This document shows, piece by piece, positions 23,268 through 33,854 of a stretch of 64,000 bases of DNA. The DNA comes from Gaiellasilicea sp963749515 (lineage in GTDB: Bacteria > Actinomycetota > Thermoleophilia > Gaiellales > Gaiellaceae). The position numbers and the translations under genes are program-made. The stretch lies in assembly GCA_963749515.1 (NCBI GenBank), contig CAVVMR010000010.1, positions 310,001-374,000 of the forward strand. Reading direction: 5' to 3'. Below the pieces are notes generated by a model. The model was given only the letters and a program-made list of their open reading frames with translations, searched no databases and was not told the DNA's origin. Each line of letters starts with the position of its first letter. Positions within the stretch are counted from its first letter, which is position 1.

Positions 23268-24383
23268 ATGAGCCTCTCGGCGATCATCCTCGTCGGCGGC
23301 CTCGGCACCCGGCTGCGCCCGCTCACCGACCGGACGCGCAAGGACATGCTGCCGCTCGTCGACCGGCCGCAGCTCGCCTACACCTTCGAGCACCTGCGCC
23401 GCCACGGCGTCACGCGCGCGATCGTCTCGTGCGGCTACCTGCCCACCCAGATCCAGGAGCACTTCGGCGACCGGTACGGCGACCTCCGGCTCGAGTACAA
23501 GATCGAGGAGGAGCCGCTCGGCACCGGCGGCGCGATCCGCTTCGCCGCCGAGGGGATCGAGGAGCCGTTCTTCGCCCTCAACGGCGACTCGCTGCGGGAA
23601 ACCGACCTCGATGCGCTCGTCGCCTTCCATCGCGAGCAGCCGAAGCGCGCCACGATCCTCCTCACACCCGTCGAGGATCCGACGCGCTACGGGCTCGTGC
23701 GGGTGAACGGCGACGGGCAGGTGCTCAGCTTCCTCGAGAAGCCGCGCCCGGAGGAGATCGACACGAACCTGATCAACGCGGGGCTGTACATCCTCGAGCC
23801 GGACGTGCTCGACCTGATCCCGCCGGGTCGTCCTGTCTCGATCGAGCGCGAGGTCTTTCCGCTGCTGGTCGACGAGCAGGCCGTGTACGGAGTTGCGCTC
23901 GGCGGCTACTGGCTCGACATCGGGACTCCCGACGCCTATCTGCAGGCCCACCGCGACGTGCTCGAGCGGAATTTCACCACCGAGCTCGGCGACGCGCTCG
24001 GCTCCGACTACACGCTCGTCGATCCGGAGGCGGACGTGAGCGCCGCGGCGCGGCTCGTGCCCCCGGTCTTCGTCGGTGCAGGCGCGACGATCGGCGCCGG
24101 CGCCCGCATCGGCAGCCTGGCGGTGATCGGGGCCGGGGCACGGATCGGCGACGGCGCATGCGTCGAGTCGTCCGTGATCGGCTCGGGGGCCGTCGTCGGC
24201 CCGCGGACGACCGTGGCGGGCTCGATCGTCGGCGAGCAGGCCCGGATCGGTGGCGGCTGCGAGATCCGCGGCCTCTGCGTTGTCGGACCTGGCGCGGAGG
24301 TCGGCGACGGGAATATGCTCGACCACGGGATGCGTGTCGCGGCGGACGAGACAATCGCCGCAGGCGCAGTCTCGTTCTCGTGA
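23268..24383 (+). CDS. NDP-sugar pyrophosphorylase with left-handed beta-helix (mannose-1-phosphate guanylyltransferase-like)
   Basis: This 371-residue enzyme should make an NDP-sugar from a sugar 1-phosphate. The nucleotide-binding signature AIILVGGLGTRLRPLTDRTRKDMLPLVDRPQ opens the protein, with ALNGDSL as the metal-binding Asp and FLEKP and YWLDIGTPDAYLQAH typical of this class. From about residue 255 it is a hexapeptide-repeat beta-helix (GAGATIGAGARIGSLAVIGAGARIGDG), as in bacterial GDP-mannose pyrophosphorylase homologues. Its stop overlaps the next gene (GTGA), a cupin resembling mannose-6-phosphate isomerase, which supports a mannose route. Confidence 0.88.
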   Translation: MSLSAIILVGGLGTRLRPLTDRTRKDMLPLVDRPQLAYTFEHLRRHGVTRAIVSCGYLPTQIQEHFGDRYGDLRLEYKIEEEPLGTGGAIRFAAEGIEEPFFALNGDSLRETDLDALVAFHREQPKRATILLTPVEDPTRYGLVRVNGDGQVLSFLEKPRPEEIDTNLINAGLYILEPDVLDLIPPGRPVSIEREVFPLLVDEQAVYGVALGGYWLDIGTPDAYLQAHRDVLERNFTTELGDALGSDYTLVDPEADVSAAARLVPPVFVGAGATIGAGARIGSLAVIGAGARIGDGACVESSVIGSGAVVGPRTTVAGSIVGEQARIGGGCEIRGLCVVGPGAEVGDGNMLDHGMRVAADETIAAGAVSFS

Positions 24384-24793
24384 CCGGCACCGACTCTCCG
24401 AACATCGACTCCCTCGACCGCTGGGCCTTCCAGGTCCGTCGGGTCGACAAGCCGTGGGGCTACGAGCTGATCTGGGCTCTCACGGAGGTGTACTGCGGAA
24501 AGGTGCTGTTCGTGAAGGCCGGAGCAGCGCTCAGCCTCCAGTTCCACAACGTCAAGGATGAGTCGTGGCTCGTGCAATCCGGCCGTGCAAAGCTCGAGCT
24601 GGGGGAGGCCGGGCAGAAGGTGCTGCACGAAGAGGTGATCAGCGCCGGTTCCGCCTTCCACTACGAGCCGGGCACCGTCCATCGCGTCACCGCGATCGAG
24701 GACACGACGATCCTCGAGGTCTCGACACCGCACCTCGACGATGTCGTCAGGCTCGAGGATCTCTATGGCCGGGAGGGAACCTCCGAGGCCTGA
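24380..24793 (+). CDS. Cupin; phosphomannose isomerase type II-like domain
   Basis: This 137-residue single cupin domain carries VDKPWGYELIWALTEVYCGKVLFVKAGAALSLQFHNVKDESWLVQSGRAKL, closely matching the cupin half of type II mannose-6-phosphate isomerase/GDP-mannose pyrophosphorylase fusions, with metal-ligand His/Glu in QFHNVKDE and HR in PGTVHRV. Here it is encoded separately from, and by a 4-bp overlap coupled to, the nucleotidyltransferase gene. A role in supplying mannose-1-phosphate precursors, or in regulation, is inferred. Confidence 0.82.
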   Translation: MTGTDSPNIDSLDRWAFQVRRVDKPWGYELIWALTEVYCGKVLFVKAGAALSLQFHNVKDESWLVQSGRAKLELGEAGQKVLHEEVISAGSAFHYEPGTVHRVTAIEDTTILEVSTPHLDDVVRLEDLYGREGTSEA

Positions 24794-24797
24794 GCAG

Positions 24798-24823
24798 AAC
24801 CTTGCCACGGTTGTGGTAAGGTT
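24798..24823 (+). promoter_or_regulatory. MerR-type operator and leaderless -10 box before the MerR gene
   Basis: An inverted repeat AACCTTGCCAC - GGTT - GTGGTAAGGTT (11-bp arms, one mismatch) ends 6 nt before the MerR start codon. Its right arm contains TAAGGT (24817-24822), a TANNNT box 7 nt upstream of the ATG. An operator overlapping the promoter is the usual MerR arrangement and suggests autoregulation, possibly also control of ahcY. Confidence 0.65.
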
Positions 24824-24829
24824 CTGGCG

Positions 24830-25159
24830 ATGGAGGCTCTCACCGTCGGCGAGGCGGCCGCCCAGACGGGCTGGTCGGCTCGGATGCTCCGCTATCTCGA
24901 GACGACGGGACTCGTCGTTCCGGAGCGCGCCGCGTCGGGCTATCGCCTTTACGGCCTGCGGGAGCTGAATCAGCTCCGCTCGCTGCGCGATCTTCGCGAA
25001 CGCCACGCCGTGGAGCTCGACGAGCTTGCGTTCGCCGCCAGGCTGCGCCGCGAGCCGGCGTTGCGTGGCGCCGTCGAGACCTGGCTGCACGGCAGCACTC
25101 CGTCCGCCGACTGGGTGGACTGGGAGCAGCGAAAGCATGAGCGGCTCCTCGTCGCCTGA
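24830..25159 (+). CDS. MerR family transcriptional regulator
   Basis: This 109-residue protein has a winged-helix MerR DNA-binding domain at residues 1-70: LTVGEAAAQTGWSARMLRYLETTGLVVPERAASGYRLYGLRELNQLRSLRDL. It then has a short dimerisation helix and only a small C-terminal tail without cysteines, so it should not be a metal sensor. It lies 42 bp upstream of ahcY in the same direction, with an inverted repeat over its own promoter. The inferred role is control of the ahcY-mtnA methyl-cycle genes; the ligand is unknown. Confidence 0.82.
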   Translation: MEALTVGEAAAQTGWSARMLRYLETTGLVVPERAASGYRLYGLRELNQLRSLRDLRERHAVELDELAFAARLRREPALRGAVETWLHGSTPSADWVDWEQRKHERLLVA

Positions 25160-25201
25160 CGATCCACCTACACTGCTCCGCTGACCAGACGAAAGGGACA
25201 G

Positions 25202-26470
25202 ATGGCCACAACCAAGCGACATGACGTGAAAGATCTGGGACTCGCTCCGGAGGGCGTGCGCCGGATCGCCTGGGCTGACCGGCAGATGCCGGTGCTGGCC
25301 GCGATCCGCGAGCGCTTCGAGAGCGAGCTTCCCCTGGCCGGCTACCGCGTCTCTGCGTGCCTGCACGTGACGACCGAGACCGCGAACCTGATGCGCACGC
25401 TCCAGGCGGGCGGGGCGGACGTCGTCATCTGCGCGTCGAACCCGCTTTCGACCCAAGACGACGTTGCAGCCGCTCTCGTCGAGGAGTACGGGATCTCGAC
25501 GTTCGCGATCAAGGGTGAGGACAACGATTCGTACTACCAGCACATCGAGGCTGCAGTCGACCACAAGCCGCACATCACGATGGACGACGGCGCCGACGTG
25601 ATCGGGGTTCTGCACACCGCGCGTCGCGAGCAGCTCGGCGACGTGATCGCGGGCACGGAGGAGACCACCACGGGCGTGATCCGGCTGAAGGCGCTCGAGC
25701 GCGACGGCAAGCTCGGCTTCCCGGTCGTGGCCGTCAACGAGGCGAAGACGAAGCACCTCTTCGACAACCGCTACGGCACGGGCCAGTCGACGCTCGACGG
25801 GATCATCCGCGCCACTAACGTCCTCCTTGCGGGCCGGATCGTCGTGGTCGCCGGCTACGGCTGGTGCGGCCGCGGCGTCGCAATGCGCGCCAAGGGCATG
25901 GGCTCGAACGTCGTCGTCACCGAGGTCGACCCGATGAAGGCGATCGAGGCCGTGATGGACGGCTTCATGGTGATGCCGATGGAGAAGGCCGCCGAGATCG
26001 GCGACATCTTCATCACCGCGACGGGCGACAAGTCCGTGATCGCGAAGGGGCACATGGAACGGATGAAGGACGGCGCGATCCTCGCCAACACCGGTCACTT
26101 CAACGTCGAGATCGAGCTGCCGGCGCTCCGCACGCTCGCCGCAGAGACGAGGCAGGCGCGCGAGTTCGTCGAGGAGTTCACGCTGGCCGACGGTCGCCGG
26201 TTGTACCTGATCGCCGACGGCCGCCTGGTCAACCTGGCCGCCGCTGAGGGCCACCCGGCCCAGGTGATGGACATGTCCTTCGCGAACCAGGCGCTCTCGG
26301 CCGAGTACGTCGTCCAGAATGCGGCCTCGCTCGAGAAGAAGGTCTACGTCGTGCCGGAGGAGATCGACAACGAGATCGCCCGGCTCAAGCTCGCGACCAT
26401 GGGCATCGACATCGACCGGCTCACGGAGGAGCAGGCGAAGTACCTGGCCTCGTGGGACGAGGGGACCTAA
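25202..26470 (+). CDS. ahcY: Adenosylhomocysteinase
   Basis: S-adenosylhomocysteine hydrolase removes the product inhibitor of SAM methyltransferases, giving adenosine and homocysteine. The 422-residue protein has ACLHVTTETANLMRTLQAGGADVVICASNPLSTQDDVAA, the NAD-binding motif VVVAGYGWCGRGVAMRAKGMG, TATGDKSVI, the substrate segment NTGHFNVEI and DMSFANQALSAEYV. It is the shorter form, without the roughly 40-residue insert seen in many proteobacterial and eukaryotic enzymes. A purine-rich GAAAGGGA precedes the ATG. The next gene overlaps by 19 bp. Confidence 0.95.
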   Translation: MATTKRHDVKDLGLAPEGVRRIAWADRQMPVLAAIRERFESELPLAGYRVSACLHVTTETANLMRTLQAGGADVVICASNPLSTQDDVAAALVEEYGISTFAIKGEDNDSYYQHIEAAVDHKPHITMDDGADVIGVLHTARREQLGDVIAGTEETTTGVIRLKALERDGKLGFPVVAVNEAKTKHLFDNRYGTGQSTLDGIIRATNVLLAGRIVVVAGYGWCGRGVAMRAKGMGSNVVVTEVDPMKAIEAVMDGFMVMPMEKAAEIGDIFITATGDKSVIAKGHMERMKDGAILANTGHFNVEIELPALRTLAAETRQAREFVEEFTLADGRRLYLIADGRLVNLAAAEGHPAQVMDMSFANQALSAEYVVQNAASLEKKVYVVPEEIDNEIARLKLATMGIDIDRLTEEQAKYLASWDEGT

Positions 26471-27414
26471 CACCGGAGAGCATCGTTCGTCTGGAGGCCG
26501 GCGCGGTCGTCTTGCTCGACCAGCGCCGGCTTCCGGACGAGGAGCTCGAGCTCCGGTGCGAGTCGGCGGCCGAGGTCGCCGAGGCGATTCGGACGCTCGC
26601 CGTGCGCGGAGCGCCGGCCATCGGCGTGGCCGCCGCGTACGGCTACGCGCTCGCGGCCGAGCGGGGCGAGGATCTGGAGGCCGCGTACCACGTGCTGGCC
26701 GACTCCCGCCCGACGGCGGTGAACCTGGTCTGGGCGCTGGAGGAGATGCGGGCCGACCCGACGCCCGAACGGGCTCGCGACTTGCACATAGCGGAAGTTG
26801 ATCGGTGCCGGCGCATGGGTACACATGCATCAGCCCTCTTCGGACCTGGCACGAAAGCGCTGACCCACTGCAACGCCGGCGGCCTCGCGACCGGGGGCTA
26901 CGGCTCGGCGGTCGGTGCGCTTCGAAGGGCCTGGGAGGACGGGTTGCTCACACACGTCTGGGTCGACGAGACGAGGCCGCTGCTCCAGGGCTCGCGGCTG
27001 ACCGCATGGGAGCTGGACGCACTTGGCATCCCACACACCGTGATCGCCGACTCCGCTGCTGCGCACATGATGAGCCGCGGCGAGGTCGACTGCGTCGTGA
27101 CGGGCGCCGACCGGATCGCTGCAAACGGTGATGCCGCGAACAAGATCGGCACCTATGGACTCGCAGTCGCGGCCGCGCATCACGCGCTCCCGTTCTACGT
27201 CGTCGCACCGACGTCCACCATCGACCCGGCTACGCCGACGGGCTCGCAGATTCCGATCGAGGAGCGTGACGGTGCAGAGCTCGGCACGCGCTTTTCCGCC
27301 CGAAACCCGGCGTTCGATGTCACGCCCGCCGGGCTGATCACCGCGATCGTGACCGAGGAGGGCGTGCACCGAGCGCCGTACGCCGACTCGCTGCCGCGAG
27401 TGGTGCACGCGTGA
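26452..27414 (+). CDS. mtnA: S-methyl-5-thioribose-1-phosphate isomerase
   Basis: This methionine-salvage enzyme interconverts methylthioribose 1-phosphate and methylthioribulose 1-phosphate. The 320-residue product carries the hallmarks of the MtnA/eIF2B-like family: VRGAPAIGVAAAYGYALA, LTHCNAGGLATGGYGSAVGALRRAWEDG, VWVDETRPLLQGSRLTAWEL, the catalytic-Asp segment VTGADRIAANGDAANKIGTYGLAVAA and TGSQIPIEER. It starts with GTG inside the ahcY 3' end (19-bp overlap), tying methylthioadenosine salvage to adenosylhomocysteine removal. Its own stop overlaps the next gene (GTGA). Confidence 0.93.
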   Translation: MGRGDLTPESIVRLEAGAVVLLDQRRLPDEELELRCESAAEVAEAIRTLAVRGAPAIGVAAAYGYALAAERGEDLEAAYHVLADSRPTAVNLVWALEEMRADPTPERARDLHIAEVDRCRRMGTHASALFGPGTKALTHCNAGGLATGGYGSAVGALRRAWEDGLLTHVWVDETRPLLQGSRLTAWELDALGIPHTVIADSAAAHMMSRGEVDCVVTGADRIAANGDAANKIGTYGLAVAAAHHALPFYVVAPTSTIDPATPTGSQIPIEERDGAELGTRFSARNPAFDVTPAGLITAIVTEEGVHRAPYADSLPRVVHA

Positions 27415-28181
27415 AGGCGATCATCCTCGCCGGCGGCTACGCGACCCGTCTGCAGCCGCTGACGCAGGATCTCTCCAAATGCCTGCTGCCCGTCGGTGGC
27501 CGGCCGATGGTCGACTGGATTCTCGACTCGCTCCGTGCCGTCTCCGAGATCGACGACATCCATCTCGTCACGAACCACCGCTTCGCGCCGGACTTCGAGC
27601 GGTGGGCCAAGGCGAAGGACGGGATCACCGTCCACGACGACGGAACGACGTCGAACGAGGACCGGCTCGGCGCGATGGGCGACGTCGCGTTCACGCTCGA
27701 GCGGGCGGGAGTCGACGACGACGTTTTGGTCGTTGCCGGCGACAATCTCTTCGACTACTCACTCAGCGACTTCACCGCATTCTGGCGGAGCAAGGGCGTC
27801 GCCAGCGCAGTCGCCGTTCTCGACGTCGGCGACCTGCGGCTCGCCTCGCAGTACGGGGTCGTCGACGTCGCCGACGACCAGCGGATCACCTCGTTCGTCG
27901 AGAAGCCCGCCGATCCGCCCAGCACGCTCGCCGCGACCGCGACCTACATCTACCACCGGGAGCACGTACCGCTCGTGGCGCGATACCTCGCCGAAGGCAA
28001 CGCGCCCGACCAGGTGGGCAGCTTCATCGCCTGGCTCCACGCGCGCGAGCCGGTCTACGCCTACCGCTTCGCCGGCAGGTGGCTCGACATCGGCGACAAG
28101 GAGCAGTTGCTCGCCGCCGACAACCAGCTTCGGCGCGAGCAGGGCTTGCCGGAGCGTGCCGAGTACGTACTCAACCTGTAG
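27411..28181 (+). CDS. RmlA-like sugar-1-phosphate nucleotidyltransferase
   Basis: This 256-residue protein has the pyrophosphorylase signature KAIILAGGYATRLQPLTQDLSKCLLPVGGRPMVDWIL, VVAGDNLFD (metal Asp) and FVEKP, with WLDIGDKEQLLAADNQ near the end. It lacks a beta-helix or acyltransferase extension. Glucose-1-phosphate thymidylyltransferase is the closest type, but substrate cannot be assigned. The GTG start overlaps the mtnA stop by 4 bp, although the function appears unrelated to methionine salvage. Confidence 0.85.
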   Translation: MKAIILAGGYATRLQPLTQDLSKCLLPVGGRPMVDWILDSLRAVSEIDDIHLVTNHRFAPDFERWAKAKDGITVHDDGTTSNEDRLGAMGDVAFTLERAGVDDDVLVVAGDNLFDYSLSDFTAFWRSKGVASAVAVLDVGDLRLASQYGVVDVADDQRITSFVEKPADPPSTLAATATYIYHREHVPLVARYLAEGNAPDQVGSFIAWLHAREPVYAYRFAGRWLDIGDKEQLLAADNQLRREQGLPERAEYVLNL

Positions 28182-28197
28182 CGAAATCGGCACGATC

Positions 28198-28217
28198 CCG
28201 TCACGGTCTCGTGACGG
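28198..28217. promoter_or_regulatory. Inverted repeat upstream of comF
   Basis: CCGTCACG - GTCT - CGTGACGG, perfect 8-bp arms, ending 22 nt before the comF start and 9 nt before its TAGCGT box. There is no T-tract, so an operator is more likely than a terminator. Confidence 0.45.
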
Positions 28218-28226
28218 TTCAGGACG

Positions 28227-28232
28227 TAGCGT
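28227..28232 (+). promoter_or_regulatory. -10 box for comF (leaderless-type)
   Basis: TAGCGT, 7 nt upstream of the comF ATG. Confidence 0.45.
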
Positions 28233-28239
28233 CAATTCG

Positions 28240-28899
28240 ATGCTGCTGGACATCCTGCTTCCCAACCGTTGTGCCTCGTGCGACCTGCCAGGGGCTGCGC
28301 TCTGCCCCGGGTGTCGCGACGCGCTGATCCGGCTCGCGCCACCGCTCTGTGGCCGCTGTGGCGCGCCCGGCGCCTGGCCCGTGAAGCGGTGCGCAGAGTG
28401 CAGCGGGCGAAGGTTGGCATTCGCATCCGCCCGCGCCGCGATCGTCTACGACGCCCGCGCCCGCCAGGTCGTGCAGGCGTGGAAGGAGCGTGGCCAGCGC
28501 AGGCTCGCCAGAGAGGCGGCGGCTCTCGTCGCCGAGACGCTCGCTCGACCGGACGTCGCGACGCTCGCTTTCGTGCCGGCCGATGCCGGACGCGCGCTCG
28601 AGCGGGGCCACCGGCCGGCACAGGCGCTGGCAGACCAGCTCGGCCGGCTGTGGGAGCTGCCGGTGCAGCCGCTCGTCGGGCGCGCGCGCCCAGTCGAGCG
28701 GCAGCGAGGGCTGGGATTGCAGGAGCGGCGTCGGAATGTCGCCGGTGCGTTCGCCTCGGCGCGTGCATCGCCGACGCGGGTCTGCCTGATCGACGACGTC
28801 TACACAAGTGGTGCAACCGCCGCTGCAGCCGCCTCCGCGCTGCGCCGGGGCGGCGCCCGGAGAGTGGAGGTGGTGACGTTCGCACGAGCCCTGCGCTGA
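28240..28899 (+). CDS. comF: ComF family phosphoribosyltransferase-like protein
   Basis: This 219-residue protein has an N-terminal zinc ribbon (CASCDLPGAALCPGC and later CGRCGAP...CAECSG), then a type I phosphoribosyltransferase domain with the PRPP loop RVCLIDDVYTSGATAAAAASAL and RGHRPAQALADQLG. ComF proteins take part in DNA uptake or in purine-like phosphoribosyl chemistry; the exact reaction is unknown. It lies upstream of hpf and secA, a common genomic place for comF. Confidence 0.92.
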   Translation: MLLDILLPNRCASCDLPGAALCPGCRDALIRLAPPLCGRCGAPGAWPVKRCAECSGRRLAFASARAAIVYDARARQVVQAWKERGQRRLAREAAALVAETLARPDVATLAFVPADAGRALERGHRPAQALADQLGRLWELPVQPLVGRARPVERQRGLGLQERRRNVAGAFASARASPTRVCLIDDVYTSGATAAAAASALRRGGARRVEVVTFARALR

Positions 28900-28962
28900 G
28901 CTTCAAGACAACAGAGACCGGCTTCGTTAACCTGAGTTGATTCCCGGATGAAGGAGACCGTG

Positions 28963-29508
28963 ATGCGACTCGAGGTCAAAGGCCGAAACGTCGAAGTCAA
29001 CGACTCGATCCGGAGATACGCCGAGGAGAAGCTCGACCGGATCGAGCGGCAGCTTCCCGAGGAGACCCAGATCGAAGTGGAGCTCGCGCTGGAGACGAAC
29101 CCTTCGATCAGCCAGGACCACATCGCCGAGGCCACCGTCTGGACCAAGGGCTCGACCCTGCGTGTCCGCGAGACCTCGAGCGCGTTCGAGACGTCGATCG
29201 ACCAGCTCTCGGACAAGCTCGAGCGCCAGGTGAAGCGCTACCGCGAGAAGCGAAGCCGGCGAGAGACGGGGCGCCGGGCGAACGGGCATCTCCCGGAGGA
29301 GCCGACCTTCTCCGGCGAGCAGCTGGACCGGATGATCGTGAAGTCGAAGCAATTCGAGTTGCAGCCGCTCACGCCGGACGAGGCGGCGGTCGAGCTCGAG
29401 CTGATCGGGCACGACTTCTTCGTCTTCACGAATGCCGAGACCGGCCTCACCAACGTCGTCTATCGCCGCCGCGCCGGCGCGTACGGTCTGATCGAGCCAC
29501 AGAGCTAG
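28963..29508 (+). CDS. hpf: Ribosome hibernation promoting factor, long form
   Basis: HPF dimerises 70S ribosomes into inactive 100S particles. The 181-residue product has the N-terminal S30AE domain (LEVKGRNVEVNDSIRRYAEEKLDRIERQLPE) and the C-terminal dimerisation domain (VKSKQFELQPLTPDEAAVELELIGHDFFVFTNAETG ... VVYRRRAGAYGLIEP), so it is the long form. The start is ATG 28963 because AAGGAG lies 6 nt upstream; the in-frame ATG 28948 would place this ribosome site inside the gene. A TAACCT sequence at 28928 may be its -10 box. Confidence 0.94.
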   Translation: MRLEVKGRNVEVNDSIRRYAEEKLDRIERQLPEETQIEVELALETNPSISQDHIAEATVWTKGSTLRVRETSSAFETSIDQLSDKLERQVKRYREKRSRRETGRRANGHLPEEPTFSGEQLDRMIVKSKQFELQPLTPDEAAVELELIGHDFFVFTNAETGLTNVVYRRRAGAYGLIEPQS

Positions 29509-30063
29509 ATGGGCTTCTTCCGGCGGCGTCGCCCGCTGCACGAGCAGCTGGCCGAAGAGGGCGGTCTCGAATTCGGTTCCGAGCCCAGTGGGGCAGACCG
29601 CACGCCGTCAAAGCTGGCCGGGCTGATGCACGGGCTCGCGGACGGCTTCCTGACCGCGCCGCCGGACGAGTTCGGAAATCCGTCGCCGCTTGGCGAGGTC
29701 GGGGTCCACGGCGTCCCCAGAGCGCGCCGGTGGGACGTCGTCGCGAGTGCGCGCGCCGAGCTGCCCGGCGACGAGGTGCATTTCGCCGCGCTGCCCGATG
29801 GGACGCTCATCGTGGAGGAAGATGTGCCGGACGGCTCGCTGGCGACCCTTGCGGAGGCGATCGAGGTGACGTTGAATCCGCCTTACCGCGCCGAGGCCGT
29901 GCAGCGGGACGAGGGCGTGTGGGCGGTGGCAGCGAGCAGGATCCGCGTGCGCGAGTTCCCTGGGACCGAAGCCGACGAGCTCGAGCTCGTCGAGGACGGC
30001 AACGTCGTGATCGGCCGCCGGCTCGACGGCGACCTGTTCGAGATCCAGGTGACGCCGCTCTAG
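29509..30063 (+). CDS. Conserved hypothetical protein next to hpf
   Basis: This 184-residue soluble protein is not assigned to a family. The N-terminus is basic (MGFFRRRRPLHEQLAEEGGL), then comes a region with HGVPRARRWDVVASA, a segment FAALPDGTLIVEEDVPDGSLATLAEAIEVTLNPPYRAEAVQRD and a C-terminal beta-rich part. The ATG follows the hpf stop with no gap, so the two are co-transcribed and probably coupled; a link to ribosome hibernation is possible but unproven. The end overlaps the convergent gene by 4 bp. Confidence 0.75.
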   Translation: MGFFRRRRPLHEQLAEEGGLEFGSEPSGADRTPSKLAGLMHGLADGFLTAPPDEFGNPSPLGEVGVHGVPRARRWDVVASARAELPGDEVHFAALPDGTLIVEEDVPDGSLATLAEAIEVTLNPPYRAEAVQRDEGVWAVAASRIRVREFPGTEADELELVEDGNVVIGRRLDGDLFEIQVTPL

Positions 30064-30977
30064 AGCAACGCCCACACGGTGAACCCGAGCGTCCGTCCCG
30101 AGGCGTAGACGATCCCGCGCCGCCCGAGCTGGGCGTGGAAGCGGGGCGCGAGTGTCCGGAAGAGCCTGTCGCCGCCGCTGGAGAGCTGCTTGAGCCTGAG
30201 TTGCCGTCCGGTCCCGTAGGCCACGACACCCTGCGAATAGCCGAGGAACCGGGAGCCCCGGGGCAACGGGATCTGCCGGCTGGAATCGCCGTTGTGGATC
30301 TCGAGGCCGTCCTTCGTCTTCAGCACGAGGCCCGGCGCGGCGAGCACGGCGTCCTGGACGAATCCTGGCTCGAACCAGCGCTCGCGAAGCACCTGGCCCG
30401 CGAGCGAGATCGCCAGAGCGTTGCCGTTTGCGAGCACCGCCGCGTAGCCCCGTGAATAGGCGCTCAACGAGACGACCCTGTCCGGTGCGCTCAGTGTGAA
30501 GCGGCGCGAGCCGTTCGGCGCCAGGACGACGATCCTGCTCCCGGTCGCGTACGGAAGCGACCCTTCCCATGCGCGCCCGAGGATCACCGGCGGCGGCCCG
30601 TCGACGTCGGCGGTCAGGAAGGCGATTCGGCGGGCCTTCGCGGTCCGGCTCTTCGTCCAGAGCGACCATTCGCGAATGTTCCCGCCGGTGTAGGTGAGCC
30701 AGAGCGCTCTGCCGCCGGTGGCGATGGCGCCCGCGACGCCGCTACCGGTGCTCGTGCTGACGAAGCAGTGGCTCGAGAGCCGCCTGTCGCTGCGGTCGGC
30801 GGTGTTCCAGAGCCTGACCTCGTGGCAACCCTTCCGGTACGCGTCCGAATAGGCGACCTCGGTGCCCGTGATGCTCACGGCGGCGATCGGACCCGCCACC
30901 GGCCGCTCGCGCGCCGTCGCCGCCGCCGCGGCCGGAACGAGCGCAAGGACGATGGCGAGGGCGAGTAGCCGGCGCAT
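30060..30977 (-). CDS. Exported beta-propeller-like protein
   Basis: This 305-residue protein has a signal peptide (RRLLALAIVLALVPAAAAATA) and a series of repeated beta-rich units with YxxG/W patterns (ITGTEVAYSDAYRKGCHEVRLWNTA; GGRALWLTYTGGNIREWSLWT; GYAAVLANGNALAISLAG), which look like WD40/PQQ-like propeller blades. The specific role is unknown. It is convergent with the hpf unit and divergent from secA. A TAGCTT box lies 6 nt upstream of its ATG. Confidence 0.75.
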   Translation of the reverse strand: MRRLLALAIVLALVPAAAAATARERPVAGPIAAVSITGTEVAYSDAYRKGCHEVRLWNTADRSDRRLSSHCFVSTSTGSGVAGAIATGGRALWLTYTGGNIREWSLWTKSRTAKARRIAFLTADVDGPPPVILGRAWEGSLPYATGSRIVVLAPNGSRRFTLSAPDRVVSLSAYSRGYAAVLANGNALAISLAGQVLRERWFEPGFVQDAVLAAPGLVLKTKDGLEIHNGDSSRQIPLPRGSRFLGYSQGVVAYGTGRQLRLKQLSSGGDRLFRTLAPRFHAQLGRRGIVYASGRTLGFTVWALL

Positions 30978-30983
30978 GCGCTG

Positions 30984-30989
30984 AAGCTA
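30984..30989 (-). promoter_or_regulatory. -10 box for the exported propeller gene
   Basis: TAGCTT on the minus strand, 6 nt upstream of the ATG at 30977. Confidence 0.45.
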
Positions 30990-31042
30990 CAGCGCGGGTG
31001 TTAGGCCGCAGTGAAGCCGGGGTGAGAAAACTGCGCAGCGGC

Positions 31043-31048
31043 TACCCT
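31043..31048 (+). promoter_or_regulatory. -10 box for secA (leaderless-type)
   Basis: TACCCT, 6 nt upstream of the secA ATG at 31055. Confidence 0.5.
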
Positions 31049-31054
31049 ACCTCG

Positions 31055-33709
<2,655 letters not shown>

Positions 33710-33854
33710 CCGCGCTCACCTAGCTGCAGCCGACTTTCCGATTCGCAACTATGATCCGGCCGTCCGCGTGCTCGGATGTCCGAAGAGGATTCATTTTCGC
33801 CCTGCGGTGGGCTTTTCGAGCCAGAGTCACCGTCCAGTAACTCTCGCAGGAGGA

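Noticed and set aside
19970..24326. Long minus-strand frames opposite the LCP and sugar-nucleotide genes
   Set aside because: Same reason: low-complexity antisense of conserved genes.
24008..26830. 940-codon minus-strand open frame across ahcY and its neighbours
   Set aside because: Antisense shadow of well-recognised genes on the plus strand; no family resemblance.
28198..28217. Hairpin before comF as an intrinsic terminator
   Set aside because: No T-run follows; it is better kept as a possible operator.
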